A stretch of 64,000 nt of DNA from Kordiimonas pumila (GCF_015240255.1 NZ_CP061205.1:3334501-3398500); one strand, 5' to 3'; shown: positions 35,417 to 45,065, numbered from the stretch's first letter. Translations and numbers: made by a program. The notes: generated by a model from the sequence alone, not told the origin.

Positions 35417-37600
35417 TTAGAACTTAAAGCTAAAGGATGCCATCACACTGGCAGGTTTCCCTGGCGCCCCAAGCCCTATACCCGGGCCAAAAACATCTGG
35501 CGTATATTCTGTGAAATACTCTTCATCAAAGATATTTTCGCCGCGAATTGCCAGTTCCCATTTATCATCCGCATCACCAATAGAGGCACGCAGGTTCACA
35601 ATAGTCTGCGCTGGTTGAGATGAAACATTCGGCACATCCCAGTAAAATAAACTGATGTGGCTAACATCTGCCCGCAACCCAAGCACAAGGTCATTCCCTA
35701 CCGGTTTGCGGTAATCAAGCGCTGCATTACCTGAAAACTTTGGCGCATTTGGAACACTTAGACCATCAACAGGCTCTAGGTTATAAAGAGCATCTTCATC
35801 ATCCCATTCTGATTTCAGATACCCTCCTGAGGCAGAGAAGGACAGCTCTGGCGTCAACATATAGCTAATGCCGCCCTCAAGACCATAACTTACAGACCGG
35901 CCAATGTTGGTGATTTCCTCAACAATAAAACCTGAGTCAGGATCAACAAACCGGTTTTCCAGCTGACGCTTACTATAGGTGATATAAAAGGCTGCAATAT
36001 CATATGTTAGCCTGCGATCAACAGCTGTACCCTTCAAACCAAGCTCATAATTTGTTGCTTTTTCAGCTTCATACGGCGACAAGCTTCCAGAAGCCACATT
36101 CGCTTTTCCGGGTTCTGATCCAAGAGCAATATTACTATATATCATGGCATTATCGGTTAGGTCGTAGGAAAGCGTTACCTTAGGCAGTATAATTGTGTCA
36201 TTCACATCAACATCGCTCACGCCGACAACTGCACCCTTATATTCTGAACGGGCAACACGCAGGCCACCACCAATTTTAAAGGCACCAAAACTATAGTTTG
36301 TGGTCGCAAACAGTGCATACTGCTTTTCATCGGTATCACCGTTATTAAAGTCTTTAATAAACAGCGGTCCACCACTGTCAACGCCCAAAAACAAATCAAT
36401 ATTATTCGTAAGCGCCCTATTATCAACGCTCGAATAATAACCACCAACAAGCCAGTCAAACGGCCCTGAACCATTAGATGTTAAGCGTAGCTCCTGCGTG
36501 AACACGGTTGTATCATCGCGGTCACCGTTTGTTGCAAAAACACCGTCCGCGGAACCATAATCCAGATCCCACCCAAGTGCAGTTGTGCGTTTTGTGTATG
36601 AGGTTACGGACGTAAGGTCAGCGAAATCAGTAGTATAGTTCAAGGTCAGGATACCGCCGTCAACTTTCCGGTCATTATAAACATCGTTATTAAAGTCAAC
36701 CACGCGGCTATAGTCAGCACCGTCAGCTGCGACCACATAGATATTACCACCATTTTCAATCTCATTATGGCGGTAGCTGAAATCAGCAGTTAAATTCTCA
36801 GAGATTTCCCATGCCAGCGCCAGCCTTATGCCCCATTCATTTGTCATCCCGGGTTTATTACCCAAGAAAGAATTGCTGGTATAACTGTCGGTATGATTAT
36901 AATAGCCCGACACGCGCGCCGAAAGCTTATCTGCTATAACAGGTGTATTGATGGCACCAAAGAAGTTGCGGGTATCAAAAGCGCCATATTCAGCTTTACC
37001 TTCCACACCAAATTCACCTGTTGGCTTTTTCAGAACATATTTGATAGCCCCGCCCACATTACTGCCGCCATAAAGCGTACCTTGTGGACCTTTTAGAATT
37101 TCAATGCGCTCAACATCTTCGATGGAAGCAGACTGATCTGTGAAGTTTTGAACATCATCAACATAAAAGCCCACACCCTGCGTATTACCAAAAGACCCCA
37201 CGCCGCGGATAACCACGTTCGGCTCGTTATCTTGCCTACGGTTAAGAATAATGTTCGGTGTTTGCCGCCCTATATCATCAAGAGAGGTGATCCCAGCCCG
37301 TTCAATATAGTCTGATGTAAAAGCATCGATTGTCTCTGGAATACTAGTGAGGCTTTCACTACGTTTCCGTGCCATTACAATAATTTCATCCATTACAAAT
37401 TTCTCGGATGAAGAATCTGTATCTGCGTTCATATCCTGTGCCGTAACAGCGGGTGACATATGGACAAGAGCCATCGCTGAACCTGCTAGCATTAAAGATT
37501 TGATCGACATAGCCCACTTCCCTCCAGCTCCAGATGTATTTTTAATTCCTGTAAGTCCCAAGCGCTGGGACTGTCGTTTTTGTTCCGTCTGGCTTTTCAT
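35417..37600 (-). CDS. TonB-dependent outer-membrane receptor
   Basis: The 727-residue protein has an unusually long N-terminus before the signal hydrophobic segment (SLMLAGSAMALVHMSPAVTAQ). ATG 37600 and ATG 37510 both have GGAGG-type sites, and the shorter start gives a more normal signal peptide. A TonB-box-like MDEIIVMARKR, plug (RVERIEILKGPQGTLYGGSNVGGAIKY) and barrel ending VMASFSFKF follow. It lies about 100 bases downstream of the FAD monooxygenase on the same strand and is probably co-expressed with it and the alpha/beta hydrolase. Family certain, ligand unknown. Confidence 0.92.
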   Translation of the reverse strand: MKSQTEQKRQSQRLGLTGIKNTSGAGGKWAMSIKSLMLAGSAMALVHMSPAVTAQDMNADTDSSSEKFVMDEIIVMARKRSESLTSIPETIDAFTSDYIERAGITSLDDIGRQTPNIILNRRQDNEPNVVIRGVGSFGNTQGVGFYVDDVQNFTDQSASIEDVERIEILKGPQGTLYGGSNVGGAIKYVLKKPTGEFGVEGKAEYGAFDTRNFFGAINTPVIADKLSARVSGYYNHTDSYTSNSFLGNKPGMTNEWGIRLALAWEISENLTADFSYRHNEIENGGNIYVVAADGADYSRVVDFNNDVYNDRKVDGGILTLNYTTDFADLTSVTSYTKRTTALGWDLDYGSADGVFATNGDRDDTTVFTQELRLTSNGSGPFDWLVGGYYSSVDNRALTNNIDLFLGVDSGGPLFIKDFNNGDTDEKQYALFATTNYSFGAFKIGGGLRVARSEYKGAVVGVSDVDVNDTIILPKVTLSYDLTDNAMIYSNIALGSEPGKANVASGSLSPYEAEKATNYELGLKGTAVDRRLTYDIAAFYITYSKRQLENRFVDPDSGFIVEEITNIGRSVSYGLEGGISYMLTPELSFSASGGYLKSEWDDEDALYNLEPVDGLSVPNAPKFSGNAALDYRKPVGNDLVLGLRADVSHISLFYWDVPNVSSQPAQTIVNLRASIGDADDKWELAIRGENIFDEEYFTEYTPDVFGPGIGLGAPGKPASVMASFSFKF

Positions 37601-37702
37601 TTTTCAGCCTCCCTTTGATCATTTGTTTTATTTTATGGTTTTTAGTAGTTTACAGAGCGCACTTGTCCTGTCGGTGCGACATCACTGTCACGCCGGTACG
37701 TT

Positions 37703-38920
37703 TTATGGTCGTAAAGCAGCCATGTCGTAATCTGGTAGCTTGAGCGAACTATGTATTTTCCTGGAAGACCGGCTCACCAAACCCAGCCTTGCAAGAAGCG
37801 GTGCCAGCCGGATCATATTATTGCGCATCCACAGCTTAAAAGCTGTCTCGGGCCCAAAAATATCAGCGCCGTCACTGGCCGTTGCCTGATTAGCCTCAAT
37901 AAACTCGCGGGCAGTTGCTTCATATGCTTTAAAGGCTTCTGCATAATCGCTGTGCGCCGCAAGCTCGCTTGCCAGAACATAAGCCCCTACAATAGATGTG
38001 CTGGTGCCTTGCCCTGAGAAAAATGACGGGCCGTACGCTGCATCACCGCACAGCGCCACCCGACCAGACGACCATTTCGGCATATGTATTTGCTGCATTG
38101 CATCAAAATACAGGTCATCACTATTTTCCATAGCCTTAAGCAGTTCAGGTAACATCCAGCTTTGATTGCCGAATGCCTGCTTGATAGACTGACGCTGCAA
38201 TTCAGCATTAGACAGTTCTTCTCGCGTAGGCTCTGGCCTTTTATAAACAAATAAAATATGCAGAATGTCTTGGTCGCCTATAGCATAAACCATGGCAGAC
38301 TGGCCAACAGAGGTGCGTACTTTTGCTTCCTTAGAAAACCCGTAAGTGTTGGGGATTGTGCAAATACCAAAGCAGTAACCCAAATATTTGCTGAATTGCT
38401 TTTCAGGGCCTAAAATCAGCCGTCTGGTATTTGAGTGCAATCCGTCACCCGCAAGAACAAAGTCGTAGCGGTCTTTTTTGCCGCTTTCAAACTCGATATC
38501 AACACCATCGCCATCATCCTTCAGCGCCTTAATAGATTCGCCAAAAACATAATTAATATTGTCGCGGGTTGCGTCATAAAGTAGCGACGACATACGGCCC
38601 CTCGGCAGCTCAACATCCCTGCCTTCAGCGCCAGCCAGTGTTTCATAGTCAACTTCGCCTATGATTTTATCTGTTGCGCCAATAAAGGTAATAAGCCGGG
38701 ATTGGATATGCTCTTTCTGCAATGCAGGCAGCAGGCCCATCCGCTCAATAACATCTATGGCCGTGCCACGGACATCAATTGGGTAGCCTCCCATTCTTAT
38801 ACTGTCGGAACGCTCAATAATGGTTACATCAAAACCGTACTTATGCAGCCAAAACCCAAGTGTTGGCCCCGTAATACTCGCACCAGATATCAGCACTTTA
38901 CGCGGTGCAGAACTTGCCAT
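37703..38920 (-). CDS. FAD-dependent monooxygenase
   Basis: The protein has 405 residues from ATG 38920, with a GGAAAGG site. VLISGASITGPTLGFWLHKYGFDVTIIERSD is the Rossmann FAD-binding start, FVLAGDGLHSNTRR the DG motif, and ALCGDAAYGPSFFSGQGTS the GD motif of group A flavoprotein hydroxylases (TetX/PhzS-like). It should hydroxylate an aromatic or polyketide-like ring with NAD(P)H and O2. No membrane segment. The alpha/beta hydrolase ends upstream by about 100 bases on the same strand, and the TonB receptor follows downstream. Confidence 0.9.
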   Translation of the reverse strand: MASSAPRKVLISGASITGPTLGFWLHKYGFDVTIIERSDSIRMGGYPIDVRGTAIDVIERMGLLPALQKEHIQSRLITFIGATDKIIGEVDYETLAGAEGRDVELPRGRMSSLLYDATRDNINYVFGESIKALKDDGDGVDIEFESGKKDRYDFVLAGDGLHSNTRRLILGPEKQFSKYLGYCFGICTIPNTYGFSKEAKVRTSVGQSAMVYAIGDQDILHILFVYKRPEPTREELSNAELQRQSIKQAFGNQSWMLPELLKAMENSDDLYFDAMQQIHMPKWSSGRVALCGDAAYGPSFFSGQGTSTSIVGAYVLASELAAHSDYAEAFKAYEATAREFIEANQATASDGADIFGPETAFKLWMRNNMIRLAPLLARLGLVSRSSRKIHSSLKLPDYDMAALRP

Positions 38921-39024
38921 GAACGAAACCTTTCCCTTAATATCAACCCCAAGCAACATAAGGTTGCTGCCTAATTTACTTTTACGATGCCATGATCAGT
39001 CCCTGTGGAGCATGGCCTTAAAAC

Positions 39025-39801
39025 TTAAACCTGTGACAGTATGAATGCCCGAACAAAATCAGCTGTACGCTGTCGATGCTGGAACGTAAGACCGTGACGG
39101 CTACCCTCCAGAATATGAACTTCTGCGCCCGGTATCCGCTCGGCCATCCAAAAAGCTGTATCTGCATCAACAAGCGGGTCTTCATCCCCTTGCAAAATCA
39201 GCGTCGGTGCTTTTATCTCGGCTAGGCGGTCCCGCACATCATGCTGCGCTACTGCAGCCATCCGGCGCGCTAAAGATGCTTCATCCCTAATTTTCAAAGC
39301 GGCTTTTGTTTCCGCAATCAGGTCTGGGTCATTATCAATCGCATCTGGCGATACCACCGTACCCAGCATAAAACGCGCAACAACTTCTGGCCCTTCACTT
39401 CGCAGGGCAGCCATATCTGGCGCATTAAACTGGGCAGTACTGGGGGCAGTTGCACCAAGTATCAGGCTCTTCACCCGTTCAGGGTGTGCAATAGCCAGCG
39501 TCATTGCAACTATGCCGCCATAAGACGTGCCCATAACATGGGCCTCCCTCAGGCCCAATGCCTCGATAAAGGCTGCCGCATCCCTAGCATGGTCAAAAAC
39601 ATCATACCCCACGGGTTCACAGGGGCTATCAGGAGAATCCCTCTGGTCGCATGCAATAGCTCTTATACCTTCCCCTAAAAGAGGCCGGAACACATCAAAC
39701 TGGGTTCTGTCAGCATTGCTACCGTGCAGCAGTATCAGAGGCTCCCCTGAACCGCTTTCCACGTAAGCAAGGTCAATTCCATTTGCCCTGACGTGCGGCA
39801 T
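39025..39801 (-). CDS. Alpha/beta hydrolase
   Basis: The protein has 258 residues from ATG 39801, chosen for its GGAGGG site. LILLHGSNADRTQFD holds the oxyanion HG, the nucleophile Ser is in MGTSYGGIVAM, the acidic residue in LQGDEDPLVD, and the His in SRHGLTFQH. The single-domain fold with lid DNDPDLIAETKAALKIRDEASLARR is like 3-oxoadipate enol-lactonase or C-C hydrolases. Following a flavin hydroxylase in the same direction, ester or ring-cleavage-product hydrolysis is a reasonable inference. Confidence 0.88.
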   Translation of the reverse strand: MPHVRANGIDLAYVESGSGEPLILLHGSNADRTQFDVFRPLLGEGIRAIACDQRDSPDSPCEPVGYDVFDHARDAAAFIEALGLREAHVMGTSYGGIVAMTLAIAHPERVKSLILGATAPSTAQFNAPDMAALRSEGPEVVARFMLGTVVSPDAIDNDPDLIAETKAALKIRDEASLARRMAAVAQHDVRDRLAEIKAPTLILQGDEDPLVDADTAFWMAERIPGAEVHILEGSRHGLTFQHRQRTADFVRAFILSQV

Positions 39802-39924
39802 ATATACACCCTCCAGTATTACAAGGTCAGGTAATGGCAATTACAGGCGATTACACCGAACCCACTTTATAGTTATCATTGAACACTTCTTATACTGTTT
39901 TTCTCCATACCGTCCAATATAACA

Positions 39925-39936
39925 TACTCATGAGTA
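39925..39936. promoter_or_regulatory. Perfect 12-bp palindrome upstream of the alpha/beta hydrolase operon
   Basis: TACTCATGAGTA is its own reverse complement, about 125 bases upstream of the hydrolase start in an AT-rich gap (39802-39993). It could be a dimeric regulator site; no regulator is tied to it. Confidence 0.4.
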
Positions 39937-39993
39937 GCATTACTTTTGGATATACATATATTTATGCCAAAGCATGTTTGGTGCATAATCCAC

Positions 39994-40026
39994 ACCAAAA
40001 AGAAAGGCTGTATAAATACAGCCTTT
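39994..40026 (-). terminator. Rho-independent terminator of the VOC gene
   Basis: AAAGGCTGTA / TACAGCCTTT forms a perfect 10-bp stem with a four-base loop; on the minus strand it runs into TTTCTTTTT. It lies about 40 bases after the VOC stop. Confidence 0.9.
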
Positions 40027-40066
40027 ACCAGTCTCTCATCACTTGATTAGCCCGTCGTGAATCATA

Positions 40067-40456
40067 TCAGCACGGTGCTAATTCAATCATATTACCTGAG
40101 GGGTCTCGCACAAAAATTTGCTTCACGACAGTTGTTGGCCCGTGTTGAACTTCATAGCCGTGAGCTTTAAGGGCTGCTTCTGCTGCATCGATATCGCTCG
40201 TCAGAAAAGCAACATGGTTTGCAACCGGGTTAATTTGATCAGGCGGTGTTCCCGTCGCTGAACTGGAAGGCACTTCCATTATATGCACCTGCGAATCCCC
40301 CGCCTGTAGCCATGCGCCTTTCACAGTAATTTCTTCAGGCCGGTATAACCGTGTGCACCCCAGCACACCTTCATAAAACTCTAATGCTGCATCCAGATCG
40401 TCAACCCGAAATGAAACATGATGCACAGTACCAACCAGAGCAGATGTTTTGCTCAT
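40067..40456 (-). CDS. VOC-fold (glyoxalase/bleomycin-resistance/dioxygenase) protein
   Basis: The protein has 129 residues in two beta-alpha-beta-beta-beta modules: VHHVSFRVDDLDAALEFYEGVLGC and NHVAFLTSDIDAAEAALKAHGYEV. His13-type and the NHVAF His plus the terminal FVRDPSGNMIELAP Glu supply the usual metal site. Size fits a single-domain dimeric lyase/epimerase or ring-cleavage enzyme. It is divergent from the TetR gene, whose candidate operator lies between them. ATG has a GGAGAA site. Confidence 0.85.
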   Translation of the reverse strand: MSKTSALVGTVHHVSFRVDDLDAALEFYEGVLGCTRLYRPEEITVKGAWLQAGDSQVHIMEVPSSSATGTPPDQINPVANHVAFLTSDIDAAEAALKAHGYEVQHGPTTVVKQIFVRDPSGNMIELAPC

Positions 40457-40611
40457 TTCAAATTCTCCATCTTTTAAATGACTGCCTGTCTACAGTATCG
40501 GCCAGGCATATTATGTGCTGTTTGTCAGGCTATATCGGCATCAAAAATTGTGCCCGATCTGATAATAACACCTAGCACCATTTCTTTTTCATACAGGTCG
40601 AATTTCATAAA

Positions 40612-40644
40612 GTCTACTTAAAAGTAGATTTTTATTAAGTAGAC
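40612..40644. promoter_or_regulatory. Nested inverted repeats, candidate TetR operator
   Basis: TCTACTT-AA-AAGTAGA (40613-40628) is a perfect 16-bp palindrome. In addition, GTCTACTTAA (40612-40621) is perfectly repeated inverted as TTAAGTAGAC (40635-40644). Three AAGTAGA-type half-sites thus sit between the divergent VOC and TetR genes. The rest of this 293-base gap shows nothing else. Confidence 0.65.
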
Positions 40645-40749
40645 ATAAGCTATTTTTTTCGGTAGCAGTTTTATCAATATTCTTCCATAAGCAGGCTGTG
40701 AAGTACGGCCCTTAGAACACTTAGATTTTTCATGCTCCAAAGGTAATTA

Positions 40750-41436
40750 ATGGCACCGCACAAAATAGAAAATAGCACCGCGAAAGAGGCCCCCTTGAAA
40801 AAGAGAGCACGCACAAAACACACACCTCGCGCGGAAAAAACCCGTGCCCGCCTAGTTGATGCCGCTATTGATGAGTTTGCAGAATTTGGATTTCATAATT
40901 CAAAAATCAGCAATATTGTTGCCCGTGCCGGCGTCACCCAGCCAACCTTCTATTTTTATTTCGACACAAAAGAAGCAATCCACGAATATCTGGTAGAACG
41001 TGTACGCATGGAACTAACCGGACTCATTGAAACAGCCAGAATTCCGGCAACCACACCCGCATCTGACGTTATGGACAAACTGCGCAACGCAATTGAAGTC
41101 TTTCTGAAGTATTTCGAAGAAAACCCTAAGCTTGCCCCGATAGGATATTTTGATGGCATCAAAAGCTCCGCAATAAGAGAAGAAATTGTTGCACTGGTTT
41201 CACGCAATATTGCTTTTGAACAAGGCGCAGGATATTGCCGCCCTGAGCTTGATCCGGTCTTCATGTCCCATTGCTATAACGGCAGCCTAGAGCGACTGAT
41301 ACGGGTATACTTACTAAGTGGCCAATATGATGCTCATGCACTCGCAGAAAAGGTCGCCAATCTCTATGGCTATGGCTCAGTCCCTAAAAGCTTTTTCGAC
41401 AGTACCGCCGGTGAGCACAATAACCTCAAATCCTAA
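40750..41436 (+). CDS. TetR family transcriptional regulator
   Basis: The protein has 228 residues. A basic, Lys/Arg-rich tail (residues 1-28) precedes the TetR HTH: EKTRARLVDAAIDEFAEFGFHNSKISNIVARAGVTQPTFYFYFDTKEAIHEYLVE. The C-terminal helical domain is the ligand pocket. The nearby inverted repeats at 40612-40644 are its likely operator, giving control of itself and the divergent VOC gene, and possibly of the FAD-monooxygenase operon. It converges with the LysR gene 19 bases downstream. Confidence 0.9.
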   Translation: MAPHKIENSTAKEAPLKKRARTKHTPRAEKTRARLVDAAIDEFAEFGFHNSKISNIVARAGVTQPTFYFYFDTKEAIHEYLVERVRMELTGLIETARIPATTPASDVMDKLRNAIEVFLKYFEENPKLAPIGYFDGIKSSAIREEIVALVSRNIAFEQGAGYCRPELDPVFMSHCYNGSLERLIRVYLLSGQYDAHALAEKVANLYGYGSVPKSFFDSTAGEHNNLKS

Positions 41437-41455
41437 TATGAACAGACAGTTCCTT

Positions 41456-42403
41456 CTATAGCGGCAAACTTGCACCACCAGACGCTTTAGAATCCAGGAC
41501 CGCTGTTGGCCAGTCGCCTTTACTCACCAGATCATGCACCAGTCTAATAATCAACGCTTCAAGCTCTTCCACCGCTTTTAGGCCGCAGCGGCTCCAGTTT
41601 GTTGCAATGGTCCACGATACATCCAGCCCCTTAATTGGCACAAAAGCCAGTTCACCTTCTGGGCGCTGAGCAACCACACTGCAAGGCGCGATACCATAGC
41701 CCACTTTTCTCACAACAAGATCAACAAGCATGGATGAACTATTCACCTCACTTCTAACATTTAGATCATCACTGCGATGAGGGAACTTGCGATCAATATA
41801 AAGACGGAGTGTTTCAGGAAACCCCGTAAGGATTAAGGGCAACTCCAACAAATCGTCTACATCAATATTATCACCGAAGGCAGCACGGTCTTCCTTGCGG
41901 CATATCAGGCATATGCTTTCCACAAGCAACGGCGTAATGCGCATGCCGCTTTCTGTAACATTTGGCAAAATTGCCATATCCAGCGAGCCTTCCAAAACCT
42001 GTTTTCGCAGTCTAGGGCTGGAATTCTGTAGCAGGTTGAGCCTACAAAGCGGAAATTGTGACAGAAAACCTGCCACAGCCGGTAAAACCAGCTTTGATTG
42101 AATAGAGTGAGGGGCCCCCAAAGTAACCACGCCTCTTGGCACGCCGTCTTCCGCTGCCATGCCTTCAAGCAAATGCCGAACGCTACCCAACACCTCAGTC
42201 GCGTGTTCGTAAAAACGAACCCCCGCATCCGTTAAAGAAACACCTGAACTGTGCCTCACAAAAAGGTTGCTCTCAACCTCCTCTTCAAGCTTGGCTATAG
42301 ACCTGCTCAAAGCCGGTTGGGCAACCCTCAGGTCTTGCGCACCGCGAACAAAACTACCTGCATCGGCAATAGCTTTAAAATAGCGTAACTGGCGTAGCTC
42401 CAA
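41456..42403 (-). CDS. LysR family transcriptional regulator
   Basis: The 315-residue protein has an N-terminal winged helix (MELRQLRYFKAIADAGSFVRGAQDLRVAQPALSRSIAKLE) and a two-lobed effector domain from about residue 90 (GVVTLGAPHSIQSKLVLPAV). The start is TTG at 42403 with a GAGGGG site. It is divergent from the NTF2-like gene and the PLP enzyme; an interrupted inverted repeat at 42435-42468 lies between. It probably regulates those two genes. Confidence 0.9.
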   Translation of the reverse strand: MELRQLRYFKAIADAGSFVRGAQDLRVAQPALSRSIAKLEEEVESNLFVRHSSGVSLTDAGVRFYEHATEVLGSVRHLLEGMAAEDGVPRGVVTLGAPHSIQSKLVLPAVAGFLSQFPLCRLNLLQNSSPRLRKQVLEGSLDMAILPNVTESGMRITPLLVESICLICRKEDRAAFGDNIDVDDLLELPLILTGFPETLRLYIDRKFPHRSDDLNVRSEVNSSSMLVDLVVRKVGYGIAPCSVVAQRPEGELAFVPIKGLDVSWTIATNWSRCGLKAVEELEALIIRLVHDLVSKGDWPTAVLDSKASGGASLPL

Positions 42404-42434
42404 TGCAAGATCCCCTCAATAAAGCAATACCTTT

Positions 42435-42468
42435 TTGCTATACTAACATGGCTAAATACCGTTAGCAA
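42435..42468. promoter_or_regulatory. Candidate LysR binding site
   Basis: TTGCTA-TA-CTAAC (42435-42447) is mirrored by GTTAGCAA (42461-42468) in the divergent gap, an interrupted dyad of the kind LysR proteins bind. Confidence 0.45.
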
Positions 42469-42637
42469 TACTTGAGAACTTTACAAAAAAGGGAAAAATC
42501 ACCGTATTCCATCGTTTAAAAAGAGCCAACCCATACCTTAAATGAATACTGTAAATCCATCTTTAGTATTAGAGACAGCATTCAATGCGCGGTATTTAAA
42601 CAAGAAAGAGACATTAAAATACCTTGAAGGAACTATA

Positions 42638-43015
42638 ATGACTGACATGCGCGAGCAACTTATAGAGATGGAAGAATTACGTGCCCGATCAATCGCGAAC
42701 GGCGACATCGAAACTTTAAGTGCAATGACCAGCGAAGATTACATTCATGTTGACGCACACGGTAACCTTCGAACAAAGTCCGATTTTCTGAACACCCTTT
42801 CAAAGGGCCCGGCAAAATATATTTCCTATATTTCAAGCGATAATATTATATCAATCCACCACGGCACGGCAATTGTAACAGGTTGTTTTGAAAACACGAA
42901 TGTCACGCCAGACGGTGTTAAACACAGCAGAACCGGCAGGCATGTCAGGGTTTATATTCAGCGCAATAACCAATGGATTAACACCCTCCATCAGGGCACA
43001 GAAATACAAAAATAG
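42638..43015 (+). CDS. DUF4440/NTF2-like protein
   Basis: The protein has 125 residues from ATG 42638, chosen for the GAAGGAACT site; the frame extends to 42542 without a ribosome site. LIEMEELRARSIANGDIETLSAMTSEDYIHVDAHGNLRTKSDFLNTL is the DUF4440 N-terminal half, and RHVRVYIQRNNQWINTLHQGTEI its last strands. Usually a small-molecule binding or isomerase-like domain. It is followed by the PLP enzyme 80 bases downstream. Confidence 0.75.
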   Translation: MTDMREQLIEMEELRARSIANGDIETLSAMTSEDYIHVDAHGNLRTKSDFLNTLSKGPAKYISYISSDNIISIHHGTAIVTGCFENTNVTPDGVKHSRTGRHVRVYIQRNNQWINTLHQGTEIQK

Positions 43016-43095
43016 CATACACCAAGCTTTGCATGCGATATGTACTCTCTCTAGTCAGTGACACCAATAAGCGATTGCCGTTAGGAGGCCCCAAA

Positions 43096-44052
43096 ATGGT
43101 AAACCCCAACGTAACAGACATTCCCTTATCTGAGTTTAAAGATGCACAAAATAGAATCCGGGGCATCGCCATTAAAACACCCCTTGTAAAGCTGCAGGTT
43201 GAAGGTGATAGAGAGATATATCTAAAACTGGAAAACCTTCAGCCCGTTGGTTCCTTCAAAATTCGCTGCGCAGCAAATGCCTTGTTAAAACGGATTGATC
43301 TTGTCAAAAACGGTGCATCAACAGCAAGTGCAGGCAACTTTGCGCAAGGCCTTGCCTATGCAGGTCGCACACTTGGCATCCCCATAAATACATACGTGCC
43401 GGAAACCGCCGCACAAAGCAAAATAGAGGCCCTGAAAAGGCTAGGATCAAAAGTTACCCCCATACCCTACAAAGACTGGTGGGCAATGCTGGCAAACCCT
43501 TCTAGTGACCCTAGCTTTATTCACCCAGCAACAGATCCTGATGTGCTGGCTGGCAATGGCACCATTGCCCTTGAAATACTAGATGAACTCGCGGATACAG
43601 CCACTGTTATTACACCCTACGGCGGCGGCGGCCTTTCTGTGGGTATAGCAACAGCACTAAAAGCAGCAGGTGCCAAGACAAAGCTTATCGCCTGCGAAAC
43701 TGAAGCTGGCGCCCCGCTTCAGGCCGCGCTTACAGCAGATAAGCCAACCCAAGTTGAATTCAACACTAAAACATTCATAACAGGCATGGGGGGCCCCACG
43801 GTTTTATCGAGCATCTGGCCATTGGCAAAGGCACACATTGCTGGCACTGTGCAAGTTTCCCTCGCACAAACAGCGGAAGCCATTAAACTTATGGCCGAAC
43901 GACACCATATTATAGCAGAGGGCGCAGGCGCCGCACCGGTTGCAGCCGCCCTATCGCATGCTCACCTTGAAGGCCCTATTGTTTGTGTTGTCTCTGGCGG
44001 ACATCTCGATGCCAACCACCTTATTACAATTTTGCAAGGCAATGTGCCATAG
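43096..44052 (+). CDS. PLP-dependent threonine/serine dehydratase-like enzyme (fold type II)
   Basis: The protein has 318 residues from ATG 43096, with a TTAGGAGG site; a longer frame begins at 43033. Lys55 in KLENLQPVGSFKIRCAANAL is the Schiff-base lysine, SAGNFAQGLAYAGR contacts the substrate carboxylate, and GGGGLSVGIA binds the PLP phosphate. The C-terminal SGGH replaces the usual SGGN. It lacks an ACT regulatory domain, so it is of the catabolic type. It should beta-eliminate a hydroxy-amino acid to a keto acid and ammonia. Hydroxyaspartate is possible, but threonine or serine is equally so. Confidence 0.87.
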   Translation: MVNPNVTDIPLSEFKDAQNRIRGIAIKTPLVKLQVEGDREIYLKLENLQPVGSFKIRCAANALLKRIDLVKNGASTASAGNFAQGLAYAGRTLGIPINTYVPETAAQSKIEALKRLGSKVTPIPYKDWWAMLANPSSDPSFIHPATDPDVLAGNGTIALEILDELADTATVITPYGGGGLSVGIATALKAAGAKTKLIACETEAGAPLQAALTADKPTQVEFNTKTFITGMGGPTVLSSIWPLAKAHIAGTVQVSLAQTAEAIKLMAERHHIIAEGAGAAPVAAALSHAHLEGPIVCVVSGGHLDANHLITILQGNVP

Positions 44053-44096
44053 CACTCATGGCATAAGCCTCTGGCCCTTTAGGGAATGAACAGTGT

Positions 44097-44972
44097 TTAA
44101 GAATAAGCTCGCAGCACTTCCCTGTTCCGCAGCAAGGCCCCGCTGGTGCGTATCATTTCTGCCAGCGCAAGAGCTGGCCCTTTTCTAGCGGCATGACCGC
44201 CGATCAACACAAATTCGGTATCCCCTAAAGCAGGCAAGCTTTCATCCATAATTTCCACTAAACCTGAAGGCACAAGAGACCGTGCATGGGGTGCTACACC
44301 TAAGCCAGCCAGCGTCGCAGCATGCACACCGCTTTGGCTGCTACTTGAACAAACCAGCTGCCATCTCTGCCCATGCTGTTCAAGAACAGCCAACGCCGTT
44401 GCCCTCGTTAAAGCAGGCGGGGCCAATGCAATTAAAGGCACTGGGCGGTCTCTATCTAGCCGAAAATGCGGTGCCGCGATCCACACAAGCGGCTCGCGCC
44501 AAACCAAATCACCATATATTTCACCCGGATTGCGCTTCAGAAACACCAGATCAAGGCTACCTAAAGTAAGTTGCTCACGAAGCGAGACGCTTACTCCCAC
44601 TGTTAGTTCAAGTTCCACTTGAGGATGCTCAAGCGTGAAACGCCGCAGGGCATGCGGCAACCCACTCAGCACCACATCTTCTGAAACACCAAGCCTAATG
44701 CGCCCCTGAATATCATTATCGGAAAAATGGCTGTGCGCCCGCGCATTAACTTCCAGAATAGACGCCGCAAAACCAACCATGGCCTCCCCGTCTTTTGTAA
44801 TTTTAACGGAATGTGTATCCCTGACAAAAAAACGCCGATCGCAAGCATGTTCCAGCTTCCGCACATGTTCACTAACAGTCGACTGCCGAAGATTAAGACG
44901 CTTAGCTGCAGCCGTAAAGCTTAGCGTTTCAGCTACAGTTATAAAGCTTTTAAGCCAAACAGGGTCAAACAT
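44097..44972 (-). CDS. LysR family transcriptional regulator
   Basis: The 291-residue protein has the HTH FDPVWLKSFITVAETLSFTAAAKRLNLRQSTVSEHVRKLE and the effector domain from GRIRLGVSEDVVLSGLPHALRRF. The pair FDPVWLKSF and HARSLVPSGL resembles LrhA/HdfR-type members. It is divergent from the symporter-like gene at 45066 with a 93-base gap holding a short inverted repeat, so it probably controls that carrier. Confidence 0.9.
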   Translation of the reverse strand: MFDPVWLKSFITVAETLSFTAAAKRLNLRQSTVSEHVRKLEHACDRRFFVRDTHSVKITKDGEAMVGFAASILEVNARAHSHFSDNDIQGRIRLGVSEDVVLSGLPHALRRFTLEHPQVELELTVGVSVSLREQLTLGSLDLVFLKRNPGEIYGDLVWREPLVWIAAPHFRLDRDRPVPLIALAPPALTRATALAVLEQHGQRWQLVCSSSSQSGVHAATLAGLGVAPHARSLVPSGLVEIMDESLPALGDTEFVLIGGHAARKGPALALAEMIRTSGALLRNREVLRAYS

Positions 44973-45006
44973 CTTGTTATTCCATTATGCGATAACAGTT
45001 ACTTTA

Positions 45007-45021
45007 GTAAACATAGTTTAC
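45007..45021. promoter_or_regulatory. Inverted repeat between LysR and carrier genes
   Basis: GTAAAC-ATA-GTTTAC is a perfect 6-bp dyad with a 3-base centre in the 93-base divergent gap; it fits the T-N11-A form of LysR sites. Confidence 0.5.
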
Positions 45022-45065
45022 AATAGCAATATTTCAGACAATGATAGCTTTTAAAGGAGATTACC

